Positions 10,752 through 18,222 of a DNA stretch of 64,000 bases are shown here, piece after piece (position 1 is the first letter of the stretch; each line of letters begins with the position of its first letter). Position numbers and translations under genes: made by a program. The notes beneath the pieces were generated by a model. It worked only from the letters and a program-made list of their open reading frames with translations, was not told where the DNA came from and searched no databases. This DNA is from Belliella alkalica (GTDB taxonomy: Bacteria > Bacteroidota > Bacteroidia > Cytophagales > Cyclobacteriaceae): assembly GCF_022549785.1 (NCBI RefSeq), contig NZ_JAKZGO010000001.1, positions 332,101 through 396,100 of the forward strand, given 5' to 3'.

Positions 10752-10893
10752 TATCCGCTTTCTTGCACGTAGCCAAACAATAGATTGTCGGATGAACGAT
10801 TTGTGGTTCTGTAGACTTTGGGCTGTTGAGGCTGATGAGTATGCGTAACTTACAAAGCTACTTCTTACCCAAGTGCTACATTACGGATACTTA
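10752..10893 (+). repeat. Dispersed intergenic repeat, copy 3
   Basis: The left end TATCCGCTTTCTTGCACGTAG matches the left ends at 4560 and (reversed) 60031, including the following GCCA block. The right end CATTACGGATACTTA resembles ATTGCGGATAATC. Length about 140 bases, like the best-preserved copy at 13970-14113. The middle is poorly conserved. Confidence 0.45.
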
Positions 10894-10915
10894 TGTATAG
10901 AAATCGCCAAAGTCA

Positions 10916-11839
10916 TTAAATCAAATCGCCAAAAAATTTTTCCAAGATCCTATTTTTCTCTATTTGAAGAAAATCTAAATATGCTTTAGGCAATGGCATT
11001 TGTTTTTTCCCTTTTAGCCAGACCAATCTCCATTTAGTTGTTATTGGTAATCCTTGAATGGGTATTATCTTTAATTGCCCAGTCACAAGTTCATTTTTTA
11101 TTCCAATGATTGGCATGATAGAATATCCTAAACCCGCTAGCACTGCTTGTTTGACTGCCTCATTGGAAGTTAATTCCATTTTTTTTTGAATTGTTATTTT
11201 GCTGCCTTCAATAAATCTTTCCATAATTTGTCTCGTACCTGAGCCTTTTTCTCGAAATATTAAAGGTAAGTTTTTAAAAATTTCTTCTGAATTGTTTTCA
11301 AAATCAACCTCTGAATGCTTATTCCCAACCAAGAAAAGGTCATTATCCAATAAGTCTAAATATTCTAGATTCATTTCTTTGGGTAAAATGGACAATAAAG
11401 CAAAATCAACTTCATTCTTTTCAAGACATTTCAGAACCTTACTTTTATTGGTAACATCCATATTCAATTCAACTCCCTGATGCATCTTCATAAAGTCTCC
11501 CAAAAAATATGGCATCACGTACTTTCCTGTCGAAACTACTGCAATTTTTAATCTTCCTGTAAGCTGTCCTTTGTAAGCCATCGTGACACTTTCTATGGAT
11601 TGGACATGAGCAAATATCGCCTCGACAAGTTTGGCAATTTCATACCCAAATTCGGTAATATGAATTTTTCTGCCTAAAACCTCTGTAAGTGGAATGTCAA
11701 ACTGATCTTGAAAATTTTTCAACTGAATTGAAACTGCAGGCTGAGTCAAATGCAGTTCTTCTGCAGCCTTTGTAATAGAGCATGTCTCTACTACTTTTTG
11801 AAATACCAATAATTGATGAAGAGTATAATTCATAATCAA
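10916..11839 (-). CDS. LysR-family transcriptional regulator
   Basis: A 307-residue protein. Residues 4-64 form the winged helix-turn-helix typical of LysR proteins (LHQLLVFQKVVETCSITKAA, then ELHLTQPAVSIQLK and ITEFG). Residues about 90-300 fit the periplasmic-binding-protein-like effector domain. It is divergent from the small unknown gene and the bicarbonate transporter gene. CbbR/CmpR-type LysR proteins control carbon uptake in other bacteria, so control of sbtA is likely but inferred. A perfect 16-base palindrome at 11893-11908 lies in the shared promoter region. M3 (11833) is an alternative start. Confidence 0.9.
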   Translation of the reverse strand: MIMNYTLHQLLVFQKVVETCSITKAAEELHLTQPAVSIQLKNFQDQFDIPLTEVLGRKIHITEFGYEIAKLVEAIFAHVQSIESVTMAYKGQLTGRLKIAVVSTGKYVMPYFLGDFMKMHQGVELNMDVTNKSKVLKCLEKNEVDFALLSILPKEMNLEYLDLLDNDLFLVGNKHSEVDFENNSEEIFKNLPLIFREKGSGTRQIMERFIEGSKITIQKKMELTSNEAVKQAVLAGLGYSIMPIIGIKNELVTGQLKIIPIQGLPITTKWRLVWLKGKKQMPLPKAYLDFLQIEKNRILEKFFGDLI

Positions 11840-11892
11840 TCTTTATGATTTAGATAATAAAGTTAAATAAAAACTAATGAATTTTTTCCTAC

Positions 11893-11908
11893 AATTTTGG
11901 CCAAAATT
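11893..11908. promoter_or_regulatory. Candidate LysR operator palindrome
   Basis: AATTTTGGCCAAAATT is a perfect 16-base palindrome in the 86-base divergent spacer, ending 17 bases before the ATG at 11926. LysR proteins bind dyad sites in such spacers. The position fits autoregulation plus control of the sbtA operon. No direct proof. Confidence 0.45.
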
Positions 11909-11925
11909 TAAAAACAGAAGATAAT

Positions 11926-12222
11926 ATGGAAATGGATAAAAAATTTAATCTGATAGAGGGAGAATTTGACCAAATTGAAGCGAGAGAGATTTTAGTTCAA
12001 TTATTCAATGATAAGATCAATTTTCATGTCCGAAAAAGCTTCAGTTCAAATATAAGATTCGGGATAAAAGATGAAAACTCAGAAAGACGAATCAAATCAC
12101 TTCAAGGTGAACTTCTGAAAATAAATGATTTTTTCAAACAAGCTGAAGCAAACAATTCAATTTACAGGATTAATGCTTCTATTGAATTAATAGCCCAAGA
12201 GAGCAAAAAAACTGAAGTTTAA
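11926..12222 (+). CDS. Small protein of unknown function upstream of sbtA
   Basis: 98 residues, acidic and helical in character, no signal peptide, no membrane segment, no cysteine. The N-terminal IEGEFDQIEAREILVQLF and then KINFH and SSNIRFG look like a small family I have seen in Bacteroidota without an assigned function. It lacks the features of the PII-like SbtB that partners SbtA in cyanobacteria. It lies 34 bases before the bicarbonate transporter gene, probably in one operon, so a role in controlling or sensing for the transporter is possible but only inferred from position. Confidence 0.7.
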   Translation: MEMDKKFNLIEGEFDQIEAREILVQLFNDKINFHVRKSFSSNIRFGIKDENSERRIKSLQGELLKINDFFKQAEANNSIYRINASIELIAQESKKTEV

Positions 12223-12256
12223 TCAATTCTGATCTTAATCAAACCTATTAAAAATT

Positions 12257-13225
12257 ATGAATCTCAACTTACTTATTGAGAATCTTACCAATCCAGCTTT
12301 GCTTTTCTTTGTATTGGGTTTGGTAGCTGTATTATTCAAAAGTGATCTTGAAATCCCCCCCAATTCTTCAAAATTTATTTCTCTGTATTTATTGTTTTCA
12401 ATTGGTTTCAAAGGCGGTCAAGAATTAGCACATGAAGCTATGAACATGGAGATTGCATGGACTATTTTATTTGGGATATCCATTGCTTCAGCGATTCCAA
12501 TTTATACATTTTTCATATTGAAAAGAAAGCTCAGCGTTTACGATGCAGGTGCAGTCGCCGCAGCATATGGCTCTATCAGTGCAGTCACATTTGTCACTGC
12601 CGTCAGCTATTTGGAGATGCAGCAAATGATACTTCATGGGCACATGGTTGCCATTATGGCGTTGATGGAGGCGCCGGCAATCGTCATTGGTCTACTTTTA
12701 ATATCTACATTTACGAAAGACAGTATGCAGTCTGAGAAAGTTAAAAAACGGATCGTAATCAAGCACTCTTTCACAAATGGTAGTGTAATGTTGATTTTAG
12801 GTAGTTTAATTATAGGCTTCTTGGCCTCTGATGCTCAGGCCGAAGGTATTAAACCTTTCACGAATGATATCTTCAAAGGATTTTTGGCGATTTTTCTTCT
12901 CGATATGGGTATTATCAGCGGCAGAAAACTAGGTTCATTTTTCGAATATGGATGGTTTCCAGTGATTTTTGCCATTGTAATTCCTCTTATAAACGGATCA
13001 ATAGTAGCCTTAATTAGTGCAGCAGTGACAGATGATGTTTCAAATCGCTTTATGTTGGCTATACTTTCTGCAAGTGCATCATATATAGCTGTTCCTGCAG
13101 CTATGAAAATGACTGTACCAAAGGCCAATCCAGGCCTCTTTCTACCTATGGCTTTAGCTGTGACATTTCCAGTAAATATTACAATTGGAATGCCTCTATA
13201 TTTCCTTTTGGCATCCTATTATTAA
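12257..13225 (+). CDS. sbtA: SbtA-type sodium-dependent bicarbonate transporter
   Basis: A 322-residue membrane protein with about ten hydrophobic segments and no signal peptide. The start (NPALLFFVLGLVAVLFKSDL), the GFKGGQELA segment, the AAAYGSISAVTFVTA stretch and the C-terminal ASASYIAVPAAMKMTVPKAN match the SbtA (DUF897) family, which takes up bicarbonate with sodium in cyanobacteria and occurs in marine Bacteroidota. It follows the 98-residue gene by 34 bases and is divergent from the LysR regulator. Together with PEP carboxylase it fits anaplerotic bicarbonate fixation. Substrate is inferred from the family. Confidence 0.85.
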   Translation: MNLNLLIENLTNPALLFFVLGLVAVLFKSDLEIPPNSSKFISLYLLFSIGFKGGQELAHEAMNMEIAWTILFGISIASAIPIYTFFILKRKLSVYDAGAVAAAYGSISAVTFVTAVSYLEMQQMILHGHMVAIMALMEAPAIVIGLLLISTFTKDSMQSEKVKKRIVIKHSFTNGSVMLILGSLIIGFLASDAQAEGIKPFTNDIFKGFLAIFLLDMGIISGRKLGSFFEYGWFPVIFAIVIPLINGSIVALISAAVTDDVSNRFMLAILSASASYIAVPAAMKMTVPKANPGLFLPMALAVTFPVNITIGMPLYFLLASYY

Positions 13226-13410
13226 TTATGTATGATTGTCAGCATCGTGATCACTAAGTACACAACTTGCTTATTTGTTAGTGTTTTAAACAGAACTTTT
13301 CATTAAACCATATACAATAATGGGAACACACAAATTATCAAAATTGACTTTTTTCTATTTTTTTTTTGATTGTGTAAATCCAACTTTATCCAATACCTCG
13401 TATTTGTCTT

Positions 13411-13482
13411 CATGCTAGCAGATCAAGGGGATACCGAAAACCTTCAAAAGAGTAGGTAACTAACTAACTAAATTTAATTATT
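13411..13482 (+). promoter_or_regulatory. Conserved 5' leader of peptide gene 1
   Basis: These 72 bases match 14315-14386 at 71 of 72 positions. They contain a 15-codon upstream ORF (13412-13459, MLADQGDTENLQKSR) ending in a TAACTAACTAACTAA tract that has stops in all three frames, then an AT-rich stretch to the ATG at 13483. The leader is better conserved between copies than the third codon positions of the genes, so it probably acts as an RNA leader, a regulatory uORF or a protein-binding site. Confidence 0.6.
13412..13459 (+). CDS. Upstream mini-ORF 1 (MLADQGDTENLQKSR)
   Basis: A 15-codon frame that begins at the first base of conserved homology and stops 23 bases before the peptide start. 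The second copy (14316-14363) encodes the same peptide; the single base change (GAT to GAC) is synonymous. No strong ribosome site is visible, as usual in this phylum. Translation is not shown; it may be a leader peptide or chance. Confidence 0.3.
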   Translation: MLADQGDTENLQKSR

Positions 13483-13719
13483 ATGAAATTCCAAGAATTA
13501 AATTCCGAAGAATTAAAAGAAGTAAATGGTGGATTGTTAGGTGGACTTTTGGGTTCGCGAAACAGAAACAGTGAATCAGCTTCACAAACAACTTTGATTG
13601 GTGGTATAGGCCTTAACCTGTCAAGTGAATCAGAATCTAGAGATGGAGACAGAGATTCATTTGGATTTGGTCTTAATCTGAGCAACATTGGTCTGTTTGA
13701 TTCTGCAAATAGAAGATAA
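13483..13719 (+). CDS. Double-glycine leader peptide 1 (bacteriocin-like or secreted structural peptide)
   Basis: 78 residues. The leader is residues 1-17, MKFQELNSEELKEVNGG, with the Leu/Glu-Leu/Val/Gly-Gly spacing recognised by C39 peptidases. A second Gly-Gly at 20-21 is an alternative cut site. The predicted mature part is 61 residues: a hydrophobic LLGGLLG start, a Ser-rich acidic/Arg middle (SESESRDGDRD) and two GLNLS motifs on either side of it. It has no Cys and no Lys, so it is not a classical lanthipeptide, and no modification enzyme lies nearby. It is 71/77 identical to peptide 2. A HlyD protein and a C39 exporter are encoded just downstream. Function (bacteriocin, signal or fibre subunit) is unknown. 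Confidence 0.85.
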   Translation: MKFQELNSEELKEVNGGLLGGLLGSRNRNSESASQTTLIGGIGLNLSSESESRDGDRDSFGFGLNLSNIGLFDSANRR

Positions 13720-13730
13720 AAATTAAATAG

Positions 13731-13765
13731 GGACTGTCTCACAAAAAGAGACAGTTCCTGTTTTT
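13731..13765 (+). terminator. Rho-independent terminator after peptide 1
   Basis: GGACTGTCTC at 13731-13740 pairs with GAGACAGTTCC at 13748-13758 (one bulge), followed by TGTTTTT. It begins 11 bases after the peptide stop, so most transcripts should end here and peptide 1 is probably made as a short monocistronic RNA. Confidence 0.8.
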
Positions 13766-14314
13766 ATAGGAAATACATCTAAGTGAATTTTCATAGAGTC
13801 AAATTGCTTGATTTTGAAATGGATTAAGGAACAGCTTCTTATTTTTCAATTAATTTTTATACTATTAGATTTTATATTATCAATTAATTACTTTTCCATA
13901 TTGCCGGATTGAATCAAAAATAACTCTCTTCATAAAATACTGATGTCATTTGATATTTACCTATAATGATTATCCGCAATGACACCAGTATGTGATTTTA
14001 TCACAAATAATCTTGCGGATAATTGTCAACTGTCGACAGCTAACGGCCCACAGCGCTTCAAATATACTATTTTAGATTATTTTAAGTGGCTACTGGTGTA
14101 AAAGCGGATATACATATTACCTATTATTTTATAATTAAAGTGGCATTTTTTCTAAATTATTCACCTTTAAAAAATTTGTCTAAGAAGAGTTTATCCAGGC
14201 AAAATCACCAAAAATAATTCTATGCGAATCACTGCGAATACTATGCAAACACTTTTTTTAGAATATTATTCCTTTCAATAAATCCAATCAAATCATTCAC
14301 TTCGTAAATAGCTC
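13766..14314. other. Spacer between the two peptide genes
   Basis: About 550 bases without a credible ORF. It contains the inverted-ended repeat at 13970-14113. The sequence upstream of the conserved leader (before 14315) is not similar to that upstream of copy 1, except for a TCGTA shortly before each leader. The duplicated unit therefore starts at the leader. Confidence 0.55.
13970..14113 (-). repeat. Dispersed intergenic repeat, copy 4 (best preserved)
   Basis: Ends are inverted repeats: TATCCGCAATGACACCAGTA at the left and, read on the minus strand, TATCCGCTTTTACACCAGTA at the right. The body read on the minus strand has GTAGCCAC, TTAAAATAATC, a TATATTTGAAG block and CTGTCGACAG. About 144 bases, without a coding frame, so it resembles a MITE-like non-autonomous element. 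It sits between the two peptide gene copies. Confidence 0.65.
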
Positions 14315-14386
14315 CATGCTAGCAGATCAAGGGGACACCGAAAACCTTCAAAAGAGTAGGTAACTAACTAACTAAATTTAATTATT
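14315..14386 (+). promoter_or_regulatory. Conserved 5' leader of peptide gene 2
   Basis: Second copy of the 72-base leader at 13411-13482, differing at one base. It carries the same 15-codon uORF (14316-14363) and the same TAACTAACTAACTAA all-frame stop tract directly before the peptide gene. Confidence 0.6.
14316..14363 (+). CDS. Upstream mini-ORF 2 (same peptide as mini-ORF 1)
   Basis: Encodes the same 15 residues as 13412-13459, with GAC in place of GAT. Stop codon lies 23 bases before the ATG of peptide 2. Translation not shown. Confidence 0.3.
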   Translation: MLADQGDTENLQKSR

Positions 14387-14620
14387 ATGAAATTCCAAGA
14401 AATGAATTCCGAAGAATTGAGAGAAGTAAATGGTGGATTGTTAGGTGGACTTTTAGGTTCTAGAAATAGAGGTGAATCAGCTTCTCAGACTACCTTGATT
14501 GGTGGTATAGGACTTAACCTGTCAAGTGTATCAGAGTCTAGAGATGGAGATAGAGACTCGTTTGGGTTAGGATTGAACCTAAGCAACATTGGTTTATTTG
14601 ACTTTGCAAATCGTCGATAA
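14387..14620 (+). CDS. Double-glycine leader peptide 2, paralogue of peptide 1
   Basis: 77 residues. Leader MKFQEMNSEELREVNGG (1-17), mature part about 60 residues with the same LLGGLLG start, LIGGIGLNLS and GLGLNLSNIGLF segments and Arg-rich end. Compared with peptide 1 there are six substitutions and one deleted codon, but about 23 codons differ only synonymously. The duplication is therefore not recent and the protein is held by purifying selection. It also lacks Cys. It lies 191 bases before the HlyD gene with a terminator between, so export genes probably have their own promoter or rely on read-through. Confidence 0.85.
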   Translation: MKFQEMNSEELREVNGGLLGGLLGSRNRGESASQTTLIGGIGLNLSSVSESRDGDRDSFGLGLNLSNIGLFDFANRR

Positions 14621-14630
14621 ATACAACTAT

Positions 14631-14664
14631 CAGCTAGTGGACAATTCCGCTAGCTGTGATTTTT
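14631..14664 (+). terminator. Rho-independent terminator after peptide 2
   Basis: CAGCTAGTGG (14631-14640), loop ACAATT, CCGCTAGCTG (14647-14656), one G-T pair, then TGATTTTT. It lies 10 bases after the stop. It is unrelated in sequence to the terminator after peptide 1, although the position is the same. Confidence 0.8.
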
Positions 14665-14811
14665 ATAATTATAAAATAGACCTCATCCGTTTCAATCAGA
14701 CTTTTCTAAGTCAAATATGTGTGAAAACTAGTTCACGCGAAGATGTGCCCCTATTATAAAAGGGAAATTATGTGAGATTCTATTTAAAAAACGAAAAGAA
14801 ATCATCATCAC

Positions 14812-15993
14812 ATGAATCCGAACCACAAAGAGATCTTTCCACCAGAGATATTGGAAGGTACTACAAGCTATTTCTTTAGAAAATATGATTCAAAATCAAT
14901 TGTCTTATATCAGGCTGTCTTAGTACTATTGATTGCAATCTTCATTTCCATATTTGTCATCAAAGTAGATGTCAATGTGCGCGGTGTGGGAATGATCAAA
15001 GCCATTGACAACAAAAACCAATTAAGATCTATTGTTACTGGCAATATTGATTCAGTTTTTGTAGTCGAAAACTCCAGGGTCAAAAAAGGTGACAGGATTT
15101 TTACAGTGAAGACAAATATTTTGGAAGAGCAATCAGGTAATACAAGGAAATTGGTCTCAGAGTATGAATCACAGTTAAATGATTTGACATTTTTGATTCA
15201 AAAAACCAACCGATACGATTGGGAATCTATACCAAGACTTTCTAACTCCAATTACCAACAGGAAGCAAACTACTTCTATCAAAAACTGAATGATCTTAAA
15301 GAACAATTTGAACTTAGCAAAAAAGAATTTAAAAGATCAGAGACACTTTTTCAGTCAGGTGCAATAGCAGAAGCTGAATTTGACAGAACCAAACAGGTCT
15401 ATGAAAGCTCCAAAAACGGCTTGCTTGCCTCCTACTCCCAGCAAGCTGCTTTATGGCAAAGCAACCTAAACCAAATAAGATTACAACTTCAAGATTTGAA
15501 ATCGAAGGAGGCGCAAATCAATGAAGAGATCAAGTTTTATACCATTGAGTCCCCTGTAGATGGGTTTATTCAGGACTTGAGACAGTTGTTTCCTGGCGCA
15601 AGTGTATCATCCGGTGAAACCTTAGCCGAAATCACTCCAGATGGAGAATTGATAGCAGAAGTATTTGTTGAGCCAAAGGACATTGGGTTTATCAATCCCA
15701 ATACACCTGTAAAATTTCAAGTAGATGCATTCAATTATAATGAGTGGGGATTTTTGGAAGGAACCATTGAATCTATATCAAATGATATTTTCATTCAATC
15801 AGATGGTAAGCCCTATTTCAAGATCCGATGTGAACTTCCGAGGGAAGAAATGACGCTAAAAAATGGCTATTCCGGACAATTACTCAAGGGAATGACAGTA
15901 CAGGCAAGGTTTAGTTTTACTAGAAGGAGAATTATCAACCTATTATTTGATAAGGTAGATGATTGGGTCAATCCAAATATAGCCAGCAATTAA
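14812..15993 (+). CDS. HlyD-family periplasmic adaptor of the peptide exporter
   Basis: 393 residues. A short cytoplasmic N-terminus, one membrane segment at about 31-51 (LYQAVLVLLIAIFISIFVI), a first half biotinyl-lipoyl-like segment (DSVFVVENSRVKKGDRIF), a long coiled coil at about 110-240 and the second lipoyl half (FYTIESPVDGFI) followed by a beta-barrel. This is the membrane fusion protein that joins an inner-membrane ABC exporter to the outer membrane. It ends 3 bases before the C39 ABC transporter gene. No TolC-like outer-membrane gene is found nearby, so that part must come from elsewhere or be replaced. Confidence 0.92.
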   Translation: MNPNHKEIFPPEILEGTTSYFFRKYDSKSIVLYQAVLVLLIAIFISIFVIKVDVNVRGVGMIKAIDNKNQLRSIVTGNIDSVFVVENSRVKKGDRIFTVKTNILEEQSGNTRKLVSEYESQLNDLTFLIQKTNRYDWESIPRLSNSNYQQEANYFYQKLNDLKEQFELSKKEFKRSETLFQSGAIAEAEFDRTKQVYESSKNGLLASYSQQAALWQSNLNQIRLQLQDLKSKEAQINEEIKFYTIESPVDGFIQDLRQLFPGASVSSGETLAEITPDGELIAEVFVEPKDIGFINPNTPVKFQVDAFNYNEWGFLEGTIESISNDIFIQSDGKPYFKIRCELPREEMTLKNGYSGQLLKGMTVQARFSFTRRRIINLLFDKVDDWVNPNIASN

Positions 15994-15996
15994 TGT

Positions 15997-18201
15997 ATGT
16001 TTAATTTCAATTACTTCAAAAATAGGGATTTTAAAAAAACTGAGATTCAACAACATGATCTCACAGATTGTGGTGCTGCATGTCTAGCTGCTATATCCGC
16101 TTATTACAACTTGGAGGTTCCGATTGCCAAAATAAGGCAAATAGCGTATACAGACCAAAAAGGTACAAACTTGCTGGGAATGATTGAAGCTGCAAAACAA
16201 TTAGGCTTCGATGCTAAAGGCGTGAAAGTAAATAATAATCAAATATCTGAGCTACCATGCCCAAGTATCGCCCATGTAATAGTTAGGGGACGTTTACATC
16301 ATTATGTAGTGATTTTAAAAACCACCGATTTGGAGGTTACATTGATGGACCCTGCTATCGGGAAAGTTCAGATAATGACCACCGAAGAGTTTTTTTCGAT
16401 ATGGACAAATGTTGTTTTACTTATCGATCCCAATGAATCATTTGAAGCAAAAAATGAAAAATACAGTGTAGCAAAACGATTTTGGTTTTTATTGAAACCC
16501 TATTCTTTCATTTTCACACAAATTTTGATCGGTTCTGTCTTTGCTGTTATACTAGGACTAGCAACTTCACTTTATATTCAAAAAATAATTGACAATGTCC
16601 TTCCAAACGACAACGGAAACCTCTTGAACCTAATGGGAGTTATGATGATCTGTATTATACTTTTCAGTGTAGTACTAGGTCATTTCAAAGGTATATTAAC
16701 CTTGCAAACGGGTCAAAAAATCGATGCAAAGCTAATTTTAGGTTACTACAAGCATCTGCTAAAGCTCCCCCAGCAATTCTTTGACACCATGAGGACAGGG
16801 GAAATAATCTCCCGAATCAATGATGCTGTAAAAATAAGGGCATTTATTAATGATGTGATCGTCGGTTTCATCGTAAACATTTTCGTCCTGATATTCTCCT
16901 TTACATTGATGTTTGTTTTCTATTGGAAACTAGCCCTATTAATGTTGGTTGTAATCCCTTTGTATGTATTGATTTACTATTTTTCAAATAAGGTAAACAA
17001 GAAAACCCAAAGAGAATTGATGGAAAATTCTGCTGATCTTGAAGCACAATTGGTAGAATCCCTGAATGCAGTGAGCACTATCAAGCGATTTGGAATTGAA
17101 GACTTTACGAATTTAAAAACTGAAGGAAGATTCATCAATTTACTTAAATCAATTTATGAATCTGGCACAAATTCAATTTGGATTGGGAATGCTAGCGGTA
17201 TGGTTACCTCTTTGTTTACAGTAATTCTCTTATGGATTGGAACCACCTTCGTATTGAAAAATGAACTTACAGCTGGTGAGCTCTTATCATTCTATGCGAT
17301 TATGGGATATTTTACTGGGCCTGTTGCATCATTTATCAGTATGAACAAAACCATTCAAGATTCTTTGATTGCTGCAGACAGACTTTTTGAAATCATGGAC
17401 ATAGATACGGATAGCAACGAAGGCAAAGTTCAGATCACAGAAGATCATATTGGAAATATACAATTCAAAGATGTTGTATTCAGCTATGGTACCAGAAGCC
17501 AAGTCTTTGATGGTTTGAATCTAGAAATGGAAGCAGGGAAGATCACTGCAATTGTTGGTCAATCTGGTTCTGGGAAATCTACCTTGATGTCTATTATCCA
17601 AAAGGTATATCCTATATCTTCTGGACGTGTCTATATAGGTAAGCAAAACCTGGAATACATTCATGGAGGGTCACTCAAAAAATTAATCGGTGTAGTTCCT
17701 CAAAACATTCATCTTTTTGCAGGAAATATATTAGACAATATAGCTGTAGGGGATTTCAATCCTGATATCGAAAAGGTACTGAGAATATGTCAAGATTTGG
17801 GAATTTTAGAATTTATAGAAGAGCTACCCAATGGTTTCAAAACATATATAGGTGAAAATGGTGTCAGCCTTTCTGGTGGTCAACGTCAAAGATTGGCTAT
17901 AGCACGTGCATTATACAAAGATCCAAGTATCCTGATTTTTGATGAAGCTACATCAGCCTTGGATTCTGAATCTGAGTCCTATACCATGAAAACACTCTAT
18001 GACCTCAAAGATAAGGGAAAGACTGTCATCTTGATAGCCCATAGACTATCTTCTGTAATTAGTGCTGATAAGATACTTGTAATGGATAAAGGATTATTGA
18101 TTGAGTCTGGTAACCACGAGGAATTATTGGTAAAACAAGGCATATACCATAACATGTGGCAAAAACAGATGCCTGATTACAAAATCAATACGGGTAAATA
18201 A
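15997..18201 (+). CDS. C39-peptidase ABC exporter (PCAT) for double-glycine peptides
   Basis: 734 residues. Residues 15-135 are a C39 peptidase with catalytic C25 (DLTDCGAAC), His at 101/102 (LHHYVV) and D118 (DPA), so it should cleave after Gly-Gly. Residues about 155-450 contain six membrane segments of the ABC exporter core. The nucleotide-binding domain has Walker A GQSGSGKST near 522, signature LSGGQRQR, Walker B ILIFDEATSALD and the H-loop in LIAHRLSS. It both cleaves and exports leader peptides, and the two peptides just upstream are the obvious substrates. It is in one run with HlyD (3-base gap) and the CHU_C protein (21-base gap). Confidence 0.95.
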   Translation: MFNFNYFKNRDFKKTEIQQHDLTDCGAACLAAISAYYNLEVPIAKIRQIAYTDQKGTNLLGMIEAAKQLGFDAKGVKVNNNQISELPCPSIAHVIVRGRLHHYVVILKTTDLEVTLMDPAIGKVQIMTTEEFFSIWTNVVLLIDPNESFEAKNEKYSVAKRFWFLLKPYSFIFTQILIGSVFAVILGLATSLYIQKIIDNVLPNDNGNLLNLMGVMMICIILFSVVLGHFKGILTLQTGQKIDAKLILGYYKHLLKLPQQFFDTMRTGEIISRINDAVKIRAFINDVIVGFIVNIFVLIFSFTLMFVFYWKLALLMLVVIPLYVLIYYFSNKVNKKTQRELMENSADLEAQLVESLNAVSTIKRFGIEDFTNLKTEGRFINLLKSIYESGTNSIWIGNASGMVTSLFTVILLWIGTTFVLKNELTAGELLSFYAIMGYFTGPVASFISMNKTIQDSLIAADRLFEIMDIDTDSNEGKVQITEDHIGNIQFKDVVFSYGTRSQVFDGLNLEMEAGKITAIVGQSGSGKSTLMSIIQKVYPISSGRVYIGKQNLEYIHGGSLKKLIGVVPQNIHLFAGNILDNIAVGDFNPDIEKVLRICQDLGILEFIEELPNGFKTYIGENGVSLSGGQRQRLAIARALYKDPSILIFDEATSALDSESESYTMKTLYDLKDKGKTVILIAHRLSSVISADKILVMDKGLLIESGNHEELLVKQGIYHNMWQKQMPDYKINTGK

Positions 18202-18222
18202 TGAATACTTATTGCCATTCGA

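Larger units (their letters stand above)
10379..10915. other. Intergenic region filled with degenerate repeats
   Basis: Between the ppc start and the LysR stop there is no credible gene. It holds two or three copies of the dispersed repeat: 10446-10582, a solo left end at 10589-10616 (AAATCCGCTACTTTGCCAGTAG split over two blocks) and 10752-10893. The ppc promoter must lie here. Confidence 0.6.

Noticed and set aside
13457-13471. TAAC repeats as a CRISPR or satellite array
   Set aside because: Only three to four units, no spacers; better explained as a stop tract in the peptide leader.
13483-14620. Lanthipeptide or thiopeptide precursors
   Set aside because: The predicted mature parts have no Cys and no LanM/LanB, YcaO or radical SAM enzyme gene lies nearby.
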